From Condylostoma magnum (Eukaryota; Ciliophora; Heterotrichea; Heterotrichida; Condylostomatidae), in contig CAKKTI010000009.1 of the NCBI GenBank assembly GCA_920105805.1, positions 1 through 64,000 of the forward strand: DNA of 64,000 bases. The letters run 5' to 3'. The notes under the pieces were generated by a model. That model worked only from the letters and a program-made list of their open reading frames with translations. It was not told the origin of the DNA and did not search any database. This document shows positions 47,494-60,962 of this stretch, in pieces. Both the position numbers and the translations under genes were made by a program. The first letter of the stretch is position 1; each line of letters begins with the position of its first letter.

Positions 47494-49287
47494 TTATTTG
47501 TTATAAAATCCTCGTGATGACAAAGGAAGTTAGTTGAAGCCCTGACTACTTGTAAATCTGTTTTACTGCGTATATTGAGGAGGCTCAGCATACTATCTTT
47601 CCCTGTTTTTATCTCTAGAAGGAACCCTTAAGGAGTAAGATAGCCTTGATCCTGAGTCTTTAGACATCCATGATTCTTTAGAGTCCTAAAACCTTGAGTC
47701 TTACATTCTAGAAGACTCTGTTGTTCTAAAAAGATAGTCGTATCCTTAAGTATCGCCAAAGTAGGTTGTTTTCTGGGGAGATTGGTTAATAGAGGACTAG
47801 GAAAGCTTATCAAAACTGCTCTGAAAACTAGATTTGTAGTTGTTTTCTAGTTTATTGTGCTTTTAGCTTAGGTAGTTGGTGGGAGAGCGAGTCTCGTGGA
47901 AATTTAAGGAGCTTTAGTACTATATGTCTTATTTAGGCCTGTAATTGTCTCTTCTTGGCTGGTTTTAAGTGTATTCTCTGTGAGAGTTTATAGTAGGCCT
48001 TGGACGGTAATCGTAGTCCTTTCTTAGGGGTAAATCGAATTTAAACTGTCTTTATGTATTAAAGGAGGGATTCAATTGATTAGTATAATTGTTGGGAATA
48101 CTTTTGTTTACATTACGAGTGGTATTAAAGCCTAAAGAACTACTGGGAGGGTTCTAGTCTAGTCTTAGAGGCCTATAACTGTATTAAGTACTGCTGAACT
48201 GGTAGGGCTGCGGGGACAGGAGTCTAGGACTTCTTAAGGGTTTGTCATGATGAGAGCTCTAGGCTCTAGTTTAAGGCTGATTTTCTGTAACAGAGTATCT
48301 TTAGTATTCCCTTTCTTTCTATAAAGGTAAGCTACTGTTTCTTTATAGTATATTCGATTCTAGTGGTCTGGGTGGCTCTCTTTAAAACCTTTCTGACTGT
48401 AATAAAGGTGGACTCCAATTCCTAGAAGCTGTCTGCCTAGGTGATTATGAGGGACTTCTTGAATTTTTTAATGGTTAGTCAAATCTACCATAACTACTTC
48501 CTCGTAGTTATTAACTAGACTATGCAGATTTCTTTAAGATACTAGTAGGTCCCTGACTAATATGACGTAATGGATCATATGGTCCCCTTTGATAATTTTC
48601 TTGGATAGAATCAAACTCTCTAAAAGTACACTGTTTTTGCTATTAGGGAGATACTAGTTATATAACCTCTCTCAAACTTAACTTATTGTTCTTGTCAGTG
48701 TCCCCTATTTGGTATATAGTATCAATATCCTTATCTGATAGGAATATAGAAAACTAAGCTAAAAAGCTCTTTAGCTAAAACTTCTAAATGTAAGCATCTC
48801 CCATTGAAATTTACTTAAAGATCTAGTCAACCTCCTATTGATTCAAATTAGCATTGGTTTTCATTTAATTTATACACTTAAGTCCTTCTATTTTCCTCTC
48901 TAAAAACCTTTTAATAGCGTATTATATGCTAGAATTAAGAGTACTAATAGGCCTTCTATCATACCTGGGCTTTAAACTAGGGTCTTTGGGTAAAACGTTA
49001 TCCAGAAAGTCTTTATAACTGATTCTCCCATCTCCATCACTATCTAATCTTTTAAACAACGCTTCTAGGTCATTTTCCTCACAAAATAATCTAATACTAT
49101 CAAGAAAATCTTTAAAATTGCTTCTTTATATATACCCACTTCCAGCTGAATCCATCATTCTATATATGGAGTAAGGCTCAAAATCAGGCTACTCTATCAA
49201 AACAAGTTGAATTGCTTGTAGTTTTATTTCCTAGGAACTTATTTCTTGTAAAATTTAAGCTAGCTAATATGATCTAGAGCTTGCCAT
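47494..49287 (-). CDS. EF-hand protein with long low-complexity tail
   Basis: About 597 residues. The first 230 residues carry calmodulin-like EF-hands: a loop DSAGSGYIQRSNF, DSDGDGRISYKDF with good calcium ligands, a degenerate third, and DTDKNNKLSLREV. The remaining 365 residues are Ser/Gln/Pro/Arg/Tyr-rich with no fold apparent, many Gln by TAA/TAG. The tail keeps one phase through the whole stretch, so it is coding rather than 3' UTR. A calcium-responsive cytoskeletal role is plausible but unproven. Stop TAA 47496 after GFYNK. Confidence 0.7.
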
Positions 49288-49805
49288 TTATATTTATTAG
49301 GAACTGTATGGCATAGCTTTAATTCAATTTTCCCAGGGGGGAAAAAGTTACTTTTTAATAAGATTTATAAGCAAGCATAAGGGACGTTAAGAACAATTTA
49401 GTACAGAATTGATGGCCCGTAGATAATATTAGCCCTTAGACTGTTAAATCAATAAGGCTTATGTCAATGGGAAAGGAGTATCAGGATGAATAAGTTTTGA
49501 ATTAGATTGTTTAGGTAAGTGAATAACAAATTATTGTGTTTTTAGTATAATATAGTTTATATACTAAGCTTGAGAGTGAGTTAAATGTCAAGACATGTTG
49601 TAGATGTGTAGTAATTTAATATGAGTTTATTTAAATGAAATGCTTAGGGCTTCTTGTATTCATCATTTGTTGTATTTAGGCTTCGTAAAAAATGTTTTAA
49701 TTATTTAGTAGGGAAATAAGTTATTACAATATACAAATATCTCAAAACTTTATTTACAAATATACCTATATACCAAAATAGTTCTATAGAGATTATAATT
49801 TAAAA
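49288..49805. other. Intergenic between divergent genes, nothing recognised
   Basis: 518 nt of AT-rich DNA with a short run of C then G near 49340. It must contain both promoters of the EF-hand and dynein-like genes. No RNA gene or repeat seen. Confidence 0.5.
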
Positions 49806-52800
49806 ATGAAAAGATATAAAACTCTTAACGAAGACTTGCCAGAACCAAGAGACGGTCTTCGTAGATTTAATCTTTACAACACATAGTCTTTCCCTTGAGA
49901 GACTAAAAGTTAAAACAAGATCAATTCAATAAAGAATGTGAGGGAATCAAAGCTTATAAAACTTTTAAAGAAAACTCCTTTAACTTATAGAGAAACACTA
50001 CAAAATAATATTTAGCATGCTGTAATATCCGATCAATTTCCTACTTAAAGGCCTACAAGACGAGCAGTTTCCCAATAAAGACATCGAGTTATAAATATTT
50101 TACCATAGAAAAACTAACGAAAGACATTCTAACTACCCTAAAGCCAAACCTAAAGGTAGCCTTTAAGAAAAGAAGTATGGGTTCCTGCAGTCCCTCAATT
50201 AAATAGAAAAAGAGTGCAAAGAGGGGATGTTTTAAGCAATGTATATAGAGATATTATATCAAAAATGAATTTTGGGAAAAACTTTTACCTTAGAAAAGTT
50301 ATTAGGCAGTGATAATAAATTGCAAGTAGGAGGCAGTTTATTTGGAAAAAGAAATTATTTGATAGTACTATTTGGTATAAAAATGAAAGGGATTTGGTGG
50401 TTTGATAATAACTTTAGATAGCAAATGAATGTTTATAGTAAACCTTAGGTATTAAAATAAAGCCAGGCTAAATTTATTCAGACAATGAAATTGATTTTAA
50501 TACAAGATAATAGATTGCTAGAAGCGATGGAATTTTAGTAATTGAGCAAGTTATTGACTCCCTAAATCAAATCTTATCATAATTTATACAGTACAACACA
50601 AATTAATAAAAGTTTGCATAGCTCTTATTTTATACAATTTCCAGCTCTTTTATCAAAGTATTCTAAAATAATCAACAAATAATAGTATAAGCAATATAGA
50701 ACTCATAATTACCATAATTTTAAATAAAGCTTAGCATTGAGGATGAAATACACTGTAATCCTTTATTAGATGAAGTAATAGAAATGTATCTAGAAACCCC
50801 TCAGCACTTCTATCAAGAGTTTATAAAGTTATAAAGATTCTAGTCATTGTAGCATAATTTATAAGAATTAACAAAGCAAGATATTAAAGAGACTGTATAA
50901 TAAGCAGTATTCAATGACCAGGCAACTAACAAACAACTTGAAGAAACACAAAATGAGCTAAACTAACAAAAATAATCTGTAATAAAATACCTTGAAAGCT
51001 ATCAATAACAGTTTAATCTGATATAAAAGGGCAGATAATGGCAACAAATGATAATAACTCATCAAATTCCTATAGTCTAGTTTTATTGCGAAAATTTTGA
51101 AGAATACGAGCATCTTTAAGGCACAATTGATAAAATACCGGAAACTAATAAATAAATAGGAATCTTTTTATTAAATTAAGTTAAATTCAAATAAAAGCTA
51201 CAAGAAATTCCTACCTTTATCAACGCTGCTCTAAAAAATTACATACAGGATATCGTTATAACATAGTCAGATTAAATGAAAAAAGAATTGAGTTCTTAAT
51301 TAAGTGTAATTGAATCTAATCCTTTATCCCTATTATAATATGCAAAATAAGTTGTAGCAATTGAAGAGAAAATAAAAATGCCAGATGATTAGTATATCCA
51401 GTAACTAAAACTGCTATAAAATGGACTTAAACTGAGCAAAAGGTAAAACATCGATATTCCTGATTAAACTATAGACAATGTTGAATACTGCTCGCAGAAA
51501 TTTGAGAATTACTAAGAAATAATAAAACAAGCAAAAATTGAAAGTGATAGGAAAAAATAGATTTATTTGCATAAACTTGATAAGCAGTAAATTGATTTAA
51601 CCTAAAAAGTACGGTCATTTACTTAGTAATACATCAATAATTATTTATCAGACTAAACCCTATTAGAAAACACAAAAAATGTACTGCAGGAATTACAGTA
51701 AAGATAGAAAGCTATAGAAAAATTATAATAAAGAGGGGGATTTTTAAAAGAAATCAGTCATGCACTCTAACAAGATAATTCACAAACAGATAAATTATTA
51801 ACAGAGCTCGATGAAGTTAAACAATAAGTGGAAAATCTGTGATATAAGTTGAATACCTTTTAATCTAAAAAGAAACAGTGGTTGGAAAAGCCATTTAGTA
51901 AGTTAAAGCTTTAATTTGAGTACTTAGATTAAATTGAGAAAGAAGTGAAGTAGTTTTAGTTAAAAGGAAAAACCAATCAGAATAAAATAACTACTCACTT
52001 TTATAATCAAATTGAACATATAAGAAGCTTATTTAAAATTGTAGAAAATCTTAAAAGAGAGGAAATTTAATCCCGGCATTGAGATATACTATTTTAGAAG
52101 TTAAAAAGACCTGATTTACTATATAGATCTTTTACTTTTGATGATTTAATATAACTTAATATACAAGACTATGATAAATTTGTATAAGATCTGCTATAAA
52201 TCGCTGTTTAGGAGTACCAGCAGGAGTAAGTAATTATATAAACTCAAAAGAAATGAGCTGAAATGCAAATTGAGACTAAATACTACTTTGATAGACTAGA
52301 TTTCCTTATTATAACAAACGGAGAATGGACACTTCATTAAACGGAGGAAGATTTAACAGAATTAAAGCATTTACGGTAATAAATCAAATCTGCCTTTCTT
52401 ATTGACAAACTCAGCCATTTAGAACAAAAGCTGATTGAAATTCGGGATGCAATGATGAAGTGGATTAAATGTTAAAGGATTTTACTTTGTCTAGAGCCAA
52501 TTTTTGGAACTTTAAATTTGAAGGGAGATCAAGATTTTGCTACTTTTCAAAAGAACTTTGATTTAATTAAGAGTATGACTTATAACCTACATAATAATCC
52601 AAATATATACGAAAATTTAGTAATCCCTTAAAAACTAGTACTATTGGATAATATTTATATAGAGTTTGTATAGCTGAAGAAAAGAATCAGTCATTATTTA
52701 GACGTAAAGCGATAGCTTTTCCCTAGATTTTACTTTTTATCGGATTCTTAACTTATATAATTCATATACAGCTGCTTTTCTCAATACAAATATGATTACG

Positions 52801-55800
52801 ATATAACAGCATTATTCCCCGGTATTTCAGCTTTATATATCAATAAAAGCCAGATTAATTAAGAATCTGATGCATCTTAAGACATTGAGAAAATCCCTAA
52901 TACAATCTTATCTCCTGCATTTAAAAATCTCCAAGATCCGTTTTATTTTTCAGACTCATCTGAACCATCTACTCCAACGTTAAAAGTTGAATAATAAAAT
53001 GATCTTAACATAAGCTAATAAAACCATGGAAATATGATATAAGGAATAATCGGATTATATTAAGAAATAGTCTTCCTATAACGCCCTATTGTTCTCCATA
53101 ACTCACTAGAAGAATGATTATAGGAACTTTAAGACACAATTCAAATAACAATGAAAGAAATGACCTCATTGGCTATTTAGCAGTTTTAAGCAAAAAGTTT
53201 TGATGAATGAGTGTTGGATTATCCTTTATAGTAAGTTATCAAGGTATTACAGATTATAATTACTCATGAAATTGAAGAAATGATTGAGTATCCAGATATA
53301 GAGGAAGAATTCGAGCTTCCTGAGGAGTTTGAAGAAAATTTCAGCATAGTTTTTATTGAAAGTCGTTAAAAGGAAAAAACCTTAGATCCTAATACTTCTT
53401 TTCTCATGGAATGCTTATAATCTAAATCATTATAAGGACTGTACTTAAGATTGTAATTTTGAATAAACTTACTAATTAAATCCATTAGACAAGATAAAAA
53501 GGCAAATTTACATAAATATTAAAAGGTAAATCTGAAATCTGTTATTAACTTTTTGTGCTGGCAGAGAAGTTTAGTAGGTGGATTACAATAGTTTCAATTA
53601 TCATCTATCCAAGAATTTGAATGAGTGAAAAATGTGAGAATCTATTGAAATTAAGAGTCTAATGATACAATGCTATAGTGTGGGAATCTTGAAATCTATC
53701 AAAAGCATGAATATCTAAGCAGTAATTATAGAATGTTGTGCTCTTCCTTAACATCGAAGTATTTTCTTGAAATATCTAATTCCATATTACAATTATAGTA
53801 AGTAGCTTTCACATTTGATTAATAGAACGAAAATAAAGCCTCAATTTTACAAGAATTTGCTAATTTGTGTGAATAACCCTCTATCATTTTGGGGGTCTAT
53901 CCTTAAATCAAGCTTAATTTGTTTTATAAAATTATCAAAGGAATTTCACTATCAAATTTCATTGGATTTGTATATAATATTGATTTATTAAGTTAAAATC
54001 AAATTACTATGATAAAGAACATCGTAAGATTGATCTATATCGATAAATTATAACAAGATTAAGATTCAGTGCTCTTATTAGGCATAGGAGCAAACTATCA
54101 GGCAGTGGACACTCAATACTACTCTACATTATTCAGACCTATCAATATAATTCCCTTGAGTCTAAAAACATAAATATCTGTGCTGTTATTGAAAAAAGGA
54201 TTCAAATTTCCAGGAATACTTGCGTAATAGTTATTCTAAATTCTGTAAACAATCGATCATTAGTGTAATAATGAAAGTAATTTGATAAATTCTAATTAAT
54301 TGAAAAAACTTGCATAACTAGCTTAAAGAAATTACGAAAAATATAAGAGTAGAAGTGAGATTAATGAAATTAGATCCATTATTTCTCCTTTAAGAGATTT
54401 GATATAATTCACATATAAGCAAATTAGCCAGTCTTAAATCAATAAAATTATATACCAATTGCTAAGCATACCTGTTCCCCCATAAGATAAATAATAGTTA
54501 CCATAAAGCTTTATTGATTTTCTAACGGAGGAGCAATAAAATGCTGTTTTAGAAATCTAATAATAAATAAAGTACTTTTAAATAACCTTTGTAGTAGGAT
54601 AGAGGAGTAGTGGAAAATCAGTTGCAATAAAAGCATTTTGTGATTCAAATAATGCTAAGCATGATAAAATGATAATTGATGCTTATAGTAATTCTTAGAT
54701 TTTTGGTAAAATGAATCACTCTCATTCAGACTAGACAGGAATTCTTAAAGTATTGGTAAATCAGGCTTTATAAAATGAAGAAACTTTATATTTAGTCTTA
54801 GAAAATAGAAAAGTAAACTGGTAATTTATAAACTGATGTAATATGATATAAATTCATAAGTCTAAAAGTTTCATTGATCCTGTATCTGGGTATTGGTAAA
54901 TTCCTACAAATGTACATATTTTAATTGAAATGCCAACCCTTAGTTATATTCCACCAAATTGTATTGATTAGATAGGAATAGTAAACATAAATTAATATGA
55001 TTTATCACTATTTGACGCAATGGTTAGTTCGGTTTTCAATTATCTGCATTAAAACTATAAGGAATATGGATTTGATTTAAGTATATTTTAGAATATCTGA
55101 GCAAACCAATTCAAACCATTTATTAAAAGTGTTTATGATGAGTTAAGATAGGTAGTAGATATTAATATGCCTTCAGCTTGGAAATCAATATGCATAATAT
55201 TTAAATAGATAATTGAAGATGAAATAATACCTCGAAGCAATATACAGAGTAAACTAAACAAGGAAAGTATAAGGAAAAATATACCTAGGAATTCTAAGCT
55301 CAGTATATTCTATGAGAGAGTTTAATGCGGACTATTGATTTCTATTTCTTAGTGTTTAGGAAACCTATTGTAATAGAAAGAAATTATTAATGACTTGTAT
55401 CATAAATTTCAACATTAACTGAAATTTAAGTATAAATACAGTAAGGAAATGATTATATATGATTACTTTTTTGATTGAAATAATAACATATTCAGAGCTT
55501 TTGAATACTAATAAGTTGAACGAGTTTAGAATGTCTCAGATTAAATTATTATACTATCAAATTCATTTCTAGCTGAAATTTATATGCTGAAATATGCATG
55601 TAAGTGTAATAGGTAAATATGCATTGTAGGAAATTAATAATCAGGTAAATAGACAGTTATCAATTTTATTAAGAATAATTATATTTAATTCCCTGCAATA
55701 GAAATAAATAGTTGATAATTTCAAAAGCAAAGTGATTTTTACTAATGAAGTTTTTAAAATTTAGAGTAAGAAAATAGTAAGCCTATTATTATAATTATAG

Positions 55801-58277
55801 AGGATTTATATTGAAGTTTTGATGTAGATAGTGCAATAGATTAACTAAAGCTGATATAGCAAAAACAGGAAATTAATACATTAAAAAGTGTTATTGTCAA
55901 AACAAATAACCAAAAATAATGATAATAAAACGAATCTTATTTGGTAATACACCTTTAAACAATCGATGAATTTATATACAGAGAAATACTAAATCAAATC
56001 TTTTTAAATCAATAATCGTTATAAAGCTCTAAATTAGAAAACTATATTGAAGGTGTCATTGATATTTTCATAAACTTTTACTTATAAGTGATGTAATAGA
56101 TTAGATTTAAAGAATTATCAAGTTACTTCAACAAGCTAATACTTAAAAGCTAAAACTATGATAATTTAACTGAAGAGAACTTTAAAGAAACATTATATCT
56201 AGAAACTTACTCTACTATTTTATTCAAGTTTGCTTATTAATCTATTGATCTTTCCTTTTTCAAAATTTGGAAGCTTTAACCTCAGTTTAAATAAGCAGAT
56301 TTAACTAGATTTAATAAAAACTAAGCTATATTAAAGAATCAAGTAGTCAAATTAATTAAAGATATTTAAAGCGCTAATATTAAGAAGAAATAGTATATTA
56401 TACCTCTTATAAAAATAAAATAATTCGCATATACCTTATGAAAGTTGAACTATGTATTATAAAAGTAAAAATTTACCATTTTAAAAGTTCCATGGGCAGT
56501 GTAATCTCTAGATATTTTGCAATAATTTAAAAATCTAAATCTATACCAAATAGATCTTACAATGCAGTATAGAAATAGAAAGTGAATTAGAATTATTGAG
56601 AACAAAATTTTTGATATTTATTTAGATTTAAACAAGCAATTAGCCAATTCTATTTTGATAATCAAATTAACTACAGATGAAAATGAAACTATAAACATAT
56701 TATAAAACTAGTATAAAACAAATTTTATATTATCAAAAGATTTATAAAAACAAATTATTGATGCTAATCCTGTGTAAAACTATGATGAAAAATTGAAAAT
56801 TTTAAAAGAAAGAATATAATTTGTGATTATTATTGACTCGCAAACAGAGCTGGGGACAAGAAATCGAATTATTCAGTATGATATTACTAGAGTCAATATC
56901 TAAAAGTGGTTAAATTACATTCTTAAAATTCCATAAGAGCTAATTCAAAATTAACACGGAGGAGTAAAAAGTATCTGATTTGGAAAGCTACCTTTTGATA
57001 TTTATATTGAAAATAAAAAATAATAATATACTGAAATAAGCCATCCATTCTTAAAATGAAATTATAGTAGATTCACATTTACACAATGGATATATGATAA
57101 ATTCATAATGAATACTCACAGTAGCAAATTTTTAATACTAGACAGAATTGTTGATCATATAAAAGATAAAGTACAGAATGAATAGTCAGGCTAATATCCT
57201 TGATAATAAATATTTATTGATTAAATTATACAATTTACTATTAGTTTTAAAAAGAATATAAAATTGCAGTAATAGAAAATAGACATGCAAATACAAACGT
57301 TATATAACAAAATATAGTAATTAGAAATAGAAAGGAACTTTTTTATAGAAAAGGAAATAGGAATTTCTAATATTCGAAAATCATCTTAAGATTTGTTCAA
57401 TACTGTATAAGTTAGTAAAAATAAAGCAAAATTTCTAGTTATAAAGAAAGAGTAGTATGAAAAAGAAATCTAAAATCTAAAGCAGGTAAATATTTAGAAT
57501 TATAGAAAAATATAAGAGCTGCAATTGTATTAGTAAGAAGTACTGGCCTCAAAAAAATGACGATTAGAAATTTCAAGTAATCATTTATTTGATTATGTTG
57601 ACTGTTAACTAGAAACAGATATACCACAATAATTCATAAAGCTGTAAACTTGCATTGATACAGTTAAGCAATAACTCCGCCAGTTATCATATGAAAGCAC
57701 GATTATTAAAAGCAAATCATGCAATATCTCTAAGAAAACACTTAATTATTTAAAGAGCACCATAATGGAGTACAATAAAATGATTAAACCTCATTATATC
57801 TAATTAGTATATAGTTGAATTGATAGCATAATAAATTATGTTGAAATAAGACAATCTCTTGAATAAAAGGAAAAGTGTATCTAATAAATTACTCATGAAT
57901 CTTAATAAAATCTCTTAAAAGTGGCATAAAGAGAAAGTTAAGTTTAAATAGCAAATTAAGATATTTGTAACTTGCAAATAAAGATAAAAAAGTGTAAAGA
58001 TTAAATAAAAGAGTAGTAAATATAACTGTAAAGCAATGATACTGTTTTAGAAGCTTAGTCTTAAATCATGAATATAATAGGATCAAAATCAACATTTCAA
58101 AATTTAGTTCAACAGCTATAAATATAAAGAAATTGCTTAATAGGAGACACTATTATTTAAAGTCGGCCTATCTATCACTCAGATATTAATGAAATTAAGT
58201 GTATTTTAAGAAGAAATGGAATAGAGTTTAGTAAAGATTATTGATAGAATAAATAACAAATACTGTATAAATTTTAA
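49806..58277 (+). CDS. Degenerate, shortened dynein heavy chain-like protein
   Basis: About 2,820 residues in one frame (phase checked at 54.6, 55.6 and 58.1 kb). The linker is recognisable (EIQSRHWDILFQKL near residue 757, then WLQELQDTIQITMKEM). AAA1 can be followed but where dyneins have GPAGTGKT this reads FDQQNENKASI (about 1336), and its Walker B is also lost. AAA2 keeps a P-loop, VVGQRSSGKSV (about 1597), followed by the AAA2 pattern including SGYWQIPTNVHILIEM. AAA3 has VGNQQSGKQTV, an imperfect P-loop, and a Walker B-like IIIIIEDLYW. AAA4 is degenerate. A coiled-coil stalk (about 2480-2760, including YSWIDSIINYVEI) follows and the frame ends at the start of AAA5, so AAA5, AAA6 and the C-terminal domain of normal 4,000+-residue chains are absent. 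Stop uncertain: TGA-TAG 58242, TAA 58254 or TAA 58275. Confidence 0.8.
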
Positions 58278-58279
58278 AT

Positions 58280-59890
58280 CTAATTAATAGCGTCTAATTG
58301 CAAAAACTCAACAATATCAGCATCTTGTCTACATTCTTCATTATTAATAACCCTTTACAAATACTCTTCCAGCCTCTCTCTTCTTTGCTCAACTACTTTC
58401 GGATCGGTAGAAAAGTACCCAATTCCAGCACTAGGAAGTTCGAACTGAATTTAATATCTTTACTTCAATTTCTCATCTAATTTTTTGAATTCTGAGAATC
58501 TATGAGGAATAATTTGAATCCTCTCGCCTAATTTAACCTCTATTTTATACATTGTATGCTTTCTATAGCCAGATCCAGCTTCATAGGTTGAATTTATCAT
58601 TACAATTATAGGATCAATACTATTACTTTCCTCCTCTTTAGCAGGTGATGCTTCCTCACTTATGACTTCTTGTATTGTAATTTATTCCTGTATCACTGGC
58701 TTTGGGGGTTTTATGTACGGACCATAGTCATTTATCTCGTTTTAGTACTGGTTAACATTAGGGTCAAAGTGCTCTTCATCAAAATTACTAATTTCCTGAT
58801 TAGAAGCTATAAATTGCTTTAAATTCACAGAGTCTAATCTATTACTACAAATTGAAGCTAAAAGTAAGTTTAACTGTTCTTTTCTTTCTTCAATTAAACT
58901 AGTTGTTATGCTTTTACTATATAAAAATTACTGCTTATTTACCCTCGCTGGAAAAGCAGGAAGACTTAGCTCTGGGAATTCTCTTTGAATTACTTAATAT
59001 AAAGCTGCAAATTCATTAAATCGTCTTTAAGTGTGGAAAATAATAGTTCCTCTTTCCCCTTTGCATATTTTTATGTTAAAAAACTGCATAAATCTTACGA
59101 CTTTGGTTCCTTCAAAATTACTTTTAACCTCGTATGAAGTAATCTCTAGTTTTCTTATTTATTCCATTAAGCTCTTTCTCCTAATATTCTCTTACATCTT
59201 ATCCTCTTCGTCATACTTCTAAGTAATGTCGAATATTTCCTCAATCTTTTTCTCTTTATCAACAGTATACTTCTAAGTAGAGTAACTATTCATCATTGCT
59301 TGGTAATAATTTCCTGATTCATCCTTAGCAGTCATGTCTGAATTCCTCAAAACAGCTAGAATGCATAATCCTCCATATAAAAACAACTTTATTATATTTT
59401 CAGCCTGAGTGTTTCTGTAGTACCCAATACTCATATCTAAGGATAAAATAATGACAAGTATAATCATCTCATTTATTAAATTAACAGCCCACCAGATCTT
59501 CAAATACTTCGTGTTTTTCCCTAAATTCAAGTACTCTTTACGCAGAATTCAACAACTAATTCCCCAAGCAATTTAATTCCCAATACTTTGGATAATAACA
59601 GCAAATGCAACGTCCTTTTCACATATTGTTATCCAACAAAATACGAAAAAAGAGCAGCAGACGCTGAGCATTGAGCATGTCAATTTCATAAGGTGATAAA
59701 GGGTGTAATTCAATGTAATTTTATCCCAGTTATGCTTTATTATCCTCTTTGATTTAATGAAAACCCATACCAGTACAAACCATGGAATCATATTAAAGAT
59801 ACTGAGTAATTATTACAAAATTAAAGCACATGATGCTGCTGGTTCGTCAGTCTGAATAAAACTTACACAAAAAGTAGCAACTTTAACCAT
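58280..59890 (-). CDS. Membrane protein with two PX domains
   Basis: About 536 residues. The first 180 residues hold about six hydrophobic segments (for example MIPWFVLVWVFI and ILVIILSL). Then two phox-homology domains: PX1 about residues 255-360 (RRFNEFAALYQVI, FPELSLPAFP, ERKEQLNLLL) and PX2 about 428-530 (HRFSEFKKLDEKL, ELPSAGIGYF, VVEQRRERLEEYL, DADIVEFLQL). PX domains bind phosphoinositides, so this is likely an endomembrane protein. Both RF-EF cores are intact; PX2 lacks the usual basic KK after the proline. The arrangement membrane-PX-PX is unusual. Stop TAG 58282, two bases from the dynein-like gene's last candidate stop. Confidence 0.8.
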
Positions 59891-59965
59891 TTTAAATAAA
59901 ATATTTAATTAACTATTTCTTGCCCAACTTGGTGTTATTCTATTTAACAAATCTCGAGAAGTGTG

Positions 59966-60934
59966 TTAAATTTCTATTTGATTCCAGTTGAATAGCTCAG
60001 GCATTTAGACATTTTCAGGTAAAACTAGCTCTTATTACCTTAATTCATCATAGAAAGGATGTGCTAGGATCTCCATTCCACTGGGCCTTTATTAGGGATT
60101 ATACTGAATTATAGAAAACAGTAAATTCAAAGCATCTTAAGGACAATCATCAGGAAATACCTTCCTTAGTGATTATCCTCTTATAAATGGAAATCTATAC
60201 TCTTAAAACTACGGATTCATTGCTCTTAATTAATCCCTAGTAGGAGTTCCTAAGTATTTTATGACTTCTATTAACTAATCAGTTCCATTGGATCCTGCAA
60301 AAAGCACTCTTCCTATGATTAATTCTGCTAGAATGCATCCTCCGCTTCATATATCAATCGCTGTTGTATATTCAATTGACCCAAATATTAGCTCAGGGGC
60401 TCTATAGTATCTTGAGCAAATGTAAGAGACATTTATGTCCCCTGGGTTAAACTTTTTTGCACTTCCGAAATCACATAGCTTAATGAAGTGTGTTTAAGGG
60501 TCTATTAGTACATTTTAAGGTTTTACATCTCTATGAGATATATCTAAATAGTGTATATAAGCCAAGGATCTGAATAGCTAGTAAGTGTACACTTTTATAA
60601 GAATCATTGGAATTTACTATCTTTACTTAAAATATCTTCTTGAGTGTATATACATTGTAATTGGTACATAATCCATTACTAGATTTAAATAAACATCTTC
60701 TTCATTATCCCCATTACTATAGTAAAAGTTTTTCAATTAAACTATATTAGGATGACGTATTTCCTTCATTAATTACAATTCTCTGTTTTTATAGCGGTTA
60801 TCTTAGTAAACCTTCTTAATAGCCACTAATTCCCCAGTTTAAGCAACAGTGGCTTTATATACTGATCCAAAACTGCCTGAGGCTATAATAGATTCTGTAT
60901 TGTAAGTAAGTTCTCCTACTTGCTAAGTTTCCAT
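59966..60934 (-). CDS. GSK3: Glycogen synthase kinase 3
   Basis: About 322 residues, nearly the bare kinase domain with little N-terminal extension. Motifs: [28 protein letters not shown] with Gln from [12 protein letters not shown], the GSK3 activation loop [17 protein letters not shown] with its regulatory Tyr, [12 protein letters not shown] with Trp from [22 protein letters not shown] and the C-terminal HPFYDEL. GSK3 is a CMGC kinase in growth signalling and, in flagellates and ciliates, in cilium length control. These fixed residues make the gene the best internal proof of the code. Stop TAA 59968 after [10 protein letters not shown]. Confidence 0.95.
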
Positions 60935-60962
60935 ATATAATTACAATTAATACCAAAAATTA

